Below, piece after piece: positions 58,969 through 64,000 of a DNA stretch of 64,000 bases; position 1 is the stretch's first letter; each line of letters starts with the position of its first letter. The DNA comes from Marinobacterium weihaiense. Lineage in GTDB: Bacteria > Pseudomonadota > Gammaproteobacteria > Pseudomonadales > Balneatricaceae. Position numbers and translations under genes: made by a program. The stretch is from the NCBI RefSeq assembly GCF_019061305.1, contig NZ_JAHQZT010000001.1, forward strand, positions 62,001-126,000. Reading direction: 5' to 3'. The notes beneath the pieces were generated by a model. That model was not told where the DNA came from, made no database searches, and saw only the letters and a list, made by a program, of their open reading frames with translations.

Positions 58969-59789
58969 GAGGACATCCGTTGTTTAAGGGCTGACTGTAG
59001 ATTTCGGGTATGCGGACCAACGGGATAGCGCACATCCCCAAGGCGCACGATCGGCCAGATACCGATCAGGCTGTTGCAGACCATCACTTCATCGGCCGAC
59101 TCGACGCTGTCACGATCATACTGCCCGACTTCAACCTCGAGCCCAAGCTCCGGTGCCATGCTCAACAGTTGGGCACGGACAATCCCGGAGACACCCGCTT
59201 CGCTCAAGTCAGGCGTGCACAAGTGCTGCCCACGCACGAACAGCAAGTTGCTCATGGTCCCCTCGACCACTCGTCCAAGGGTGTCCAGAACCAGCCCCTC
59301 GCGGATGCCGGGGTCTCGCCACTCGTTGCGTGCCAGGACCTGTTCAAGGCGGTTAAGATGCTTGATGCCGCTCAAAAGGGGCTGACAGGCCAGGCGTGTC
59401 TGACACCAGCGCGCATGAATGCCGTCTTCGGGCATATCCGGATACACCGGCATCGGTGACAAGGACAGAATGCGACAGGGCTCGACAGGATCTGGCCTCA
59501 GGTAGCCACGGCCGCCCGAACCGGAGGTCACCATGATCTTAAGAACCGCCATGCCGGCGGGAAACTTCAACCGACCCAGATCCTGCTGCAACTGAGCCAT
59601 GAGGTTATCGGTTGGAATGCCCAGACGAGCACAGCCGTCCAACAGGCGTTGCTGGTGCTGGGATAGGAAAATCGGCTTGCCATCCTGTACGGGCAGAGTC
59701 TCGAACAGGCCGTGGCCATAGGCAAGACCCCGATCGGTCGGAGCGACACACTCGGCAACCTGCCCGTTGATCAGCGTTTGTACCTGCAT
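58962..59789 (-). CDS. pabC: Aminodeoxychorismate lyase
   Basis: PLP enzyme that forms p-aminobenzoate for folate. 275 residues, fold type IV. N-terminal DRGLAYGHGLFET; PLP lysine in SGIKHLNRLEQVLA; phosphate-binding VVEGTMSNLLFV. Follows fabF by 31 bases, the usual fabF-pabC-mltG-tmk-holB order. Confidence 0.95.
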
Positions 59790-59820
59790 CCATCGCGGGA
59801 GGCCTGCGCCTCCCGTCTCC

Positions 59821-61059
59821 TCAGATACGGTTGAAGATCAGGGTACCGTTGGTACCGCCGAAACCGAAGGAGTTGGACATTGCGGCATCAATCGCGCACT
59901 CCTGCGCACTGTGAGCAACGTAGTTCAGGTCGCAGCCTTCAGACGGGTTATCCAAGTTGATGGTCGGAGGTGCCACCTGATCACGCAATGCCAGCACGCA
60001 AAAGGCTGCCTCAACGGCACCGGCCGCCCCCAGCAGGTGACCGATCATCGACTTGGTGGAGCTCATACGCACCTGCTCGGCAGCACTGCCCAGCACGCGC
60101 TTGGCCGCATTTGACTCGGCAATATCACCCGCCGGCGTGGACGTGCCGTGGGCGTTGATGTAGTTGATGCGTTCGACTGCAATCGCGGCATCATTGACCG
60201 CATTCTGCATGGACAATGCGGCACCGGCACCATCTTCCGGCGGCGCGGTCATGTGGAAGGCATCATCGGACATGCCAAAACCGGCCAGCTCGCAATAGAT
60301 ATGCGCACCGCGTGCCTTGGCATGCTCGTACTCTTCCAGAATCAGCACACCGGCGCCGTCACCGAGGACAAAACCATCACGGTCACGATCCCAGGGGCGG
60401 CTCGCAGCCGTCGGGTCATCGTTGCGCGTAGACAGTGCACGAGCAGCCGAGAAACCAGCCAGACCCAGCGGTGTGGTTGCCATCTCAGCACCACCGGCCA
60501 CCATGACATCGGCATCACCGTACTGAATCATGCGCATGGCATGGCCGATGTTGTGCGTACCACTGGTACAGGCTGTGGTGATGGCAATGTTAGGGCCGCG
60601 GAAGCCGTACTTGATCGCCACATTACCGGAAATCATGTTGATGATGCTGCCCGGTACAAAGAACGGGGAAACACGACGTGCCCCGCTGGCATTCAGCGTG
60701 TCATGGGTTTTTTCGATCATCGGCAGACCGCCGATACCGGAACCGATGGCACAGCCGATACGATGCGAGTTGGCCTCAGTGGCTTCAATGCCGGAATCAT
60801 CGATGGCCTGGGCTGCAGCGACCATTCCGTACTGAATGAACAGATCCATCTTGCGCGCTTCCTTCGCGCTCATGTAGGGATCCAGGTTGAAATCCTTTAC
60901 CGATGCAGAGAAGCGTGTTGCGAACTGAGACGCGTCAAAAAACTCAATTGGCGCCACACCGCTTTTACCGGCCAGGATATTGTCCCAGGTGTCCTTCACG
61001 GCATTGCCTACGGGTGTCAGCAAACCGATACCGGTCACAACAACTTTTCTGCGAGACAT
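59821..61059 (-). CDS. fabF: Beta-ketoacyl-ACP synthase II
   Basis: Elongates acyl-ACP with malonyl-ACP. 412 residues. Catalytic Cys in [12 protein letters not shown] near 163, His in [11 protein letters not shown] near 303 and GHLLGAAG near 340. ATG 61059 has GGAGGAGTAGG upstream. It is 93 bases after acpP with a partial terminator between, which would let ACP be made in excess. Confidence 0.97.
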   Translation of the reverse strand: MSRRKVVVTGIGLLTPVGNAVKDTWDNILAGKSGVAPIEFFDASQFATRFSASVKDFNLDPYMSAKEARKMDLFIQYGMVAAAQAIDDSGIEATEANSHRIGCAIGSGIGGLPMIEKTHDTLNASGARRVSPFFVPGSIINMISGNVAIKYGFRGPNIAITTACTSGTHNIGHAMRMIQYGDADVMVAGGAEMATTPLGLAGFSAARALSTRNDDPTAASRPWDRDRDGFVLGDGAGVLILEEYEHAKARGAHIYCELAGFGMSDDAFHMTAPPEDGAGAALSMQNAVNDAAIAVERINYINAHGTSTPAGDIAESNAAKRVLGSAAEQVRMSSTKSMIGHLLGAAGAVEAAFCVLALRDQVAPPTINLDNPSEGCDLNYVAHSAQECAIDAAMSNSFGFGGTNGTLIFNRI

Positions 61060-61093
61060 CCTACTCCTCCAGCCTCCAAGGGCCTTACAAAAG

Positions 61094-61130
61094 AAAAGCC
61101 GCACTATATTCGCATATAGATGCGGCTTTT
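61094..61130 (-). terminator. Hairpin terminator or attenuator between acpP and fabF
   Basis: Long interrupted stem AAAAGCCGCA/TGCGGCTTTT enclosing CTATAT/ATATAG, followed on the minus strand by TTTTCTTTT. Read-through is needed for fabF unless it has its own promoter. Confidence 0.82.
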
Positions 61131-61152
61131 CGGCTAATTCTGTGGGGATTGA

Positions 61153-61386
61153 TTACTGATGAGCGTTGATGTAATCGATCGCCAGCTGAACAGTTGTGAT
61201 CTTCTCAGCTTCTTCGTCGGGAATTTCGGTTTCGAATTCCTCTTCCAGCGCCATAACCAGTTCAACCGTGTCCAGGGAGTCAGCGCCCAGGTCTTCGACG
61301 AAGGAAGCAGAGTTAACAACTTCTTCTTCTTTGACGCCCAGCTGTTCAGCGATGATCTTCTTTACGCGCTCTTCAATGTTACTCAT
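61153..61386 (-). CDS. acpP: Acyl carrier protein
   Basis: Carries growing acyl chains on phosphopantetheine. 77 residues, acidic. Attachment Ser in [12 protein letters not shown] near residue 37. ATG 61386 follows AGGAAGAG. Lies 181 bases after fabG, enough for its own promoter. Confidence 0.98.
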   Translation of the reverse strand: MSNIEERVKKIIAEQLGVKEEEVVNSASFVEDLGADSLDTVELVMALEEEFETEIPDEEAEKITTVQLAIDYINAHQ

Positions 61387-61567
61387 ATCTCTTCCTATTT
61401 TTTCTCAATACCATCACATCGCAGGATGCGACATGGAATTTTAGAAAACCCATTACGCTCTGGCAACTAGCGTGACGGTGTGAAATTTAATAACCCGTCA
61501 GCTGACGGCCAATTATCAACAAATCCGCGAAAAAAACAAATTTTTATGCCACTGATGCTGTTCCGCA

Positions 61568-62311
61568 TCAGGACATATACATTCCGCCATTCACGTGAAT
61601 CGTATCACCGGTGACATAAGCACCGCCATCACTCGCCAAAAAGCCGACAACGGCCGCGATCTCTTCCGGCTGACCAAGACGGTTCATCGGAATCTGAGCC
61701 TGCAGACTCTGCTTGTGCTCGTCAGCCAAGCCAGCGGTCATATCGGTATCGATGAAACCTGGTGCCACGCAGTTGACGGTAATGTTGCGTGAACCGACTT
61801 CACGGGCCAGCGCACGTGTAAAACCTTCCATGCCCGACTTTGCTGCCGCGTAGTTGGTTTGACCCGCATTTCCCATAGAGGCCACGACGGAGCTCACATT
61901 GACAATGCGCCCCCAGCGCGCTTTGGTCATACCACGCAGACAACCCTTAACGAGGCGATAGATGGAGTTGAGGTTGGTGTTGATTACACCGTCCCACTCG
62001 TCATCTTTCATGCGCATCAGGATGTTGTCCTTGGTGATACCAGCATTATTGACCAAAATCTCGATGGTACCGAAATCGGCTTGAATACCCTTCAACACCG
62101 CTTCGACAGACGCGGTATCCGCCACATCCAGCACCATGCCGATACCCTTGTTGCCGACTTCAGCCAGATAAGACGAGATGGCCTCCGCGCCCTTCTCGCT
62201 AGTGGCTGTTCCGACCACAATCGCGCCCTGCGCCGCCAGATTGGTGGCAATTGCCTTGCCGATACCCCGTGTTGCACCCGTCACCAGGGCAACCTTGCCT
62301 TCAATACTCAT
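61568..62311 (-). CDS. fabG: 3-oxoacyl-ACP reductase
   Basis: NADPH-dependent reduction in each fatty-acid elongation round. 247 residues, SDR fold. Cofactor loop TGATRGIGKA near residues 11-20, NNAG near 87-90, catalytic Ser (NVSSV), Tyr-x3-Lys (YAAAKSG), and PGFIDTDM. Follows fabD by 25 bases. Confidence 0.97.
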   Translation of the reverse strand: MSIEGKVALVTGATRGIGKAIATNLAAQGAIVVGTATSEKGAEAISSYLAEVGNKGIGMVLDVADTASVEAVLKGIQADFGTIEILVNNAGITKDNILMRMKDDEWDGVINTNLNSIYRLVKGCLRGMTKARWGRIVNVSSVVASMGNAGQTNYAAAKSGMEGFTRALAREVGSRNITVNCVAPGFIDTDMTAGLADEHKQSLQAQIPMNRLGQPEEIAAVVGFLASDGGAYVTGDTIHVNGGMYMS

Positions 62312-62336
62312 GATAGTTTCCTGATATCCGTTGAAT

Positions 62337-63266
62337 TCAGCCCAGGGACTTTTCCAGACCGGCCGGATCGCTGATGGAAACGCCCACCAATGCGCGATCG
62401 ATCTTCTTGTTCAGACCGGTCAGCACCTTGCCCGGACCACACTCAACCAGAGTTTCAACACCCTGAGCCGCCATAGACTGAACGGACGCCGTCCACAGTA
62501 CCGGACTATACAGCTGAGCCAGCAGGTTGTTCTTCAGTTCTTCCAGGTCAGCCGCCACGGCCGCAGATACGTTCTGAACTACCGGCACTTCAGGCTGCTG
62601 CAGCGTGATGGAGGCCAGAACCTCTGCCAGCTGCTCCGCCGCAGGCTTCATCAACGCGCAGTGAGACGGTACGCTGACAGGCAAGGGAACGGCACGCTTG
62701 GCACCGGCAGCCTTGCAGGCCTCAATACCGCGTTCAACCGCCGCCTTTTCGCCCGCAATGACAACCTGTCCGGGACAGTTGTAATTGACAGGAGAAACAA
62801 CGTCGCCCTGAGCGGCTTCTTTGCACGCCTTGGCAACGGCATCATCATCCAGGCCCAGAATGGCAGCCATTGCACCGCTGCCCGCGGGTACCGCCTGCTG
62901 CATGAACTCACCACGCGCCTTGACCAGGCGCACGCCGTCCGCCAGTGACAAGGCACCGGCACACACCAGCGCCGTGTACTCACCCAGGCTGTGGCCAGCC
63001 ATGACGCAGGGCTTTTCGCCACCCTGCTCCTGCCACAAGCGCCACAGCGCAACACCTGCCGCCAAAAGCGCCGGCTGCGTGTTTTCAGTGCTGTTCAGAG
63101 CCTCTTCCGGCCCCTCCTGAGTCATCTGCCAGAGATCAAACCCGAGCACCTCGGAGGCTTCGGCAAAAGTCTGCTGAATGACCGGGTGTGCGGCGGCAAG
63201 CTCTGAGAGCATCCCCAGCTGCTGCGAACCCTGGCCGGGAAAAACGAAAGCAAGCGTTTGCGACAT
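62337..63266 (-). CDS. fabD: Malonyl-CoA:ACP transacylase
   Basis: Loads malonate onto ACP. 309 residues. N-terminal FVFPGQGSQ, active-site Ser in AGHSLGEYTAL near 92, Arg in KARGEFMQ, and His in VPSHCALM near 201. ATG 63266 (MSQTLAF) follows GGGGA; nine earlier codons are unlikely coding. The stop lies 25 bases before fabG. The 114-base gap to plsX is where fabH is often found; it is not here. Confidence 0.97.
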   Translation of the reverse strand: MSQTLAFVFPGQGSQQLGMLSELAAAHPVIQQTFAEASEVLGFDLWQMTQEGPEEALNSTENTQPALLAAGVALWRLWQEQGGEKPCVMAGHSLGEYTALVCAGALSLADGVRLVKARGEFMQQAVPAGSGAMAAILGLDDDAVAKACKEAAQGDVVSPVNYNCPGQVVIAGEKAAVERGIEACKAAGAKRAVPLPVSVPSHCALMKPAAEQLAEVLASITLQQPEVPVVQNVSAAVAADLEELKNNLLAQLYSPVLWTASVQSMAAQGVETLVECGPGKVLTGLNKKIDRALVGVSISDPAGLEKSLG

Positions 63267-63380
63267 GGCTTCCCCATACTGTACTAGTGACATTCATACT
63301 GCGATTCATGCAAGCGAAACGCAGCCAATAAAGGCCGTAAGTGTACAACATTCGGGAATAATTAGAACGCCCCGCAACCC

Positions 63381-64000
63381 TCAGGTGCCGGACGGATCGT
63401 GCAGGTAGCGCTCCAGCCGCTCGCTGATGCGGGCGGGTATATTCATCTCGGCTTCTGAGACAGCCTGATCAATGGCGTGACCAAAGCAGTGACTGCCGGC
63501 ACTGCCATGACTCTTGACGACAATGCCCTGCAACCCTAAAAGACTGGCCCCATTGCGACGCCCCGGGTCGAGCTGCTGCTGCAGCTCTTTCAACACCGGA
63601 CGAGCCAGCAATGCCAGGGCGCGCCGATATAAGCTGCGAGTAAAACTTTGCTTGAGTTTGCTGCTGACCAGTCGCGACAAACCTTCGCAACTTTTCAGGG
63701 CAATATTGCCCACGAAGCCGTCGCACACCACCAGGTCGGCCTCACCACTAAACACCCCGTCTCCCTCGATGAAACCGATATAATTGAGTTCGGGCTGCTC
63801 TTTCAGAAGGCGTGACGCCAGTTTGACCTGCTCGTTACCCTTGATCTCCTCAGCACCGATATTCAACAAGGCCACACGCGGAGAGTTGATGCGTTCGACC
63901 GCACGCACCATGACCGACCCCATGATGGCAAACTGCAGCAGATGCTCCGCTGAACAGTCAACATTGGCCCCAAGGTCCAGCATATGGCTATGACCTGTTA
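63381..64000 (-). CDS. plsX: Phosphate acyltransferase PlsX, 5' part outside the window
   Basis: Makes acyl-phosphate from acyl-ACP for phospholipid synthesis. 206 C-terminal codons are visible, entering from the right edge. Motifs are LDLGANVDC, ALLNIGAEEIKGN, YIGFIEGDGVFSGEADLVVCDGFVGN in two blocks, and GLQGIVVKSHGSA. The last about 20 residues (ARISERLERYLHDPSGT) are a normal family end. plsX directly followed by fabD means fabH is absent from this cluster. Confidence 0.96.
   Translation of the reverse strand, partial: TGHSHMLDLGANVDCSAEHLLQFAIMGSVMVRAVERINSPRVALLNIGAEEIKGNEQVKLASRLLKEQPELNYIGFIEGDGVFSGEADLVVCDGFVGNIALKSCEGLSRLVSSKLKQSFTRSLYRRALALLARPVLKELQQQLDPGRRNGASLLGLQGIVVKSHGSAGSHCFGHAIDQAVSEAEMNIPARISERLERYLHDPSGT

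Overview
The window is chromosomal DNA from a gammaproteobacterium, most likely an Oceanospirillales-type or related marine lineage. The evidence is gene order: aat-trxB divergent from ftsK-lolA-rarA-crcB-serS, pgsA/uvrC beside tRNA-Gly and tRNA-Cys, yccA next to tusDCBE, and plsX-fabD-fabG-acpP-fabF-pabC-mltG-tmk-holB-pilZ-tatD. Two phasins, a monomeric NADP isocitrate dehydrogenase, a propionyl-CoA synthetase and LuxS agree with this. Species cannot be named from the sequence alone.

Layout. 1-9.6 kb: housekeeping block (aat, trxB, ftsK, lolA, rarA, crcB, serS, a UbiF-like hydroxylase), tightly packed with several stop/start overlaps. 9.6-10.8 kb: two phasin genes, each with its own promoter and a matching TGC-N3-GCA operator candidate near the predicted transcription start. 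11-25.3 kb: a PreP-like M16 peptidase, an EamA transporter, icd, cobalamin-dependent metH, prpE, a very small basic protein whose stop codon lies in a 13-bp hairpin, and a two-gene YeeE/YedE-type sulfur transporter.

25.4-37.8 kb is the accessory region. It holds a tyrosine recombinase with an intact catalytic set, about 1.4 kb without a recognisable gene (including a 16-base identity to loxP), a DUF6933-like gene, an apparent 3' remnant of a type I restriction hsdR, a 1983-residue DUF4011/helicase/nuclease/DUF3320 protein likely to act in defence, two unknown small genes, a NarL/UvrY-type response regulator and a KfrA-like DNA-binding coiled-coil protein.

37.9-64 kb returns to core genes: a GAPDH, tRNA-Leu, a tandem glycine riboswitch in front of a TRIC-family membrane protein, tRNA-Cys x2 and tRNA-Gly, pgsA, uvrC, a reductase/aminotransferase pair of glyoxylate type, mtnN, a cold-shock gene, an RhlE-type helicase, luxS converging on truC, tRNA-Ser, yccA, tusDCBE coupled to hyi and cheW, a radical SAM gene, then tatD through to plsX, which runs off the right edge.

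Themes: metH, mtnN and luxS together supply most of the activated methyl cycle and AI-2 route. The hydroxypyruvate isomerase, the tartronate-semialdehyde-reductase-like enzyme, the serine/alanine-glyoxylate-type aminotransferase and the glycine riboswitch suggest active C2/glycine metabolism. The most striking structures are an exact 90-bp tandem duplication at the luxS/truC convergence, the paired phasin operators, the hairpin over the stop codon of the 59-residue gene, and the large defence-type fusion protein.
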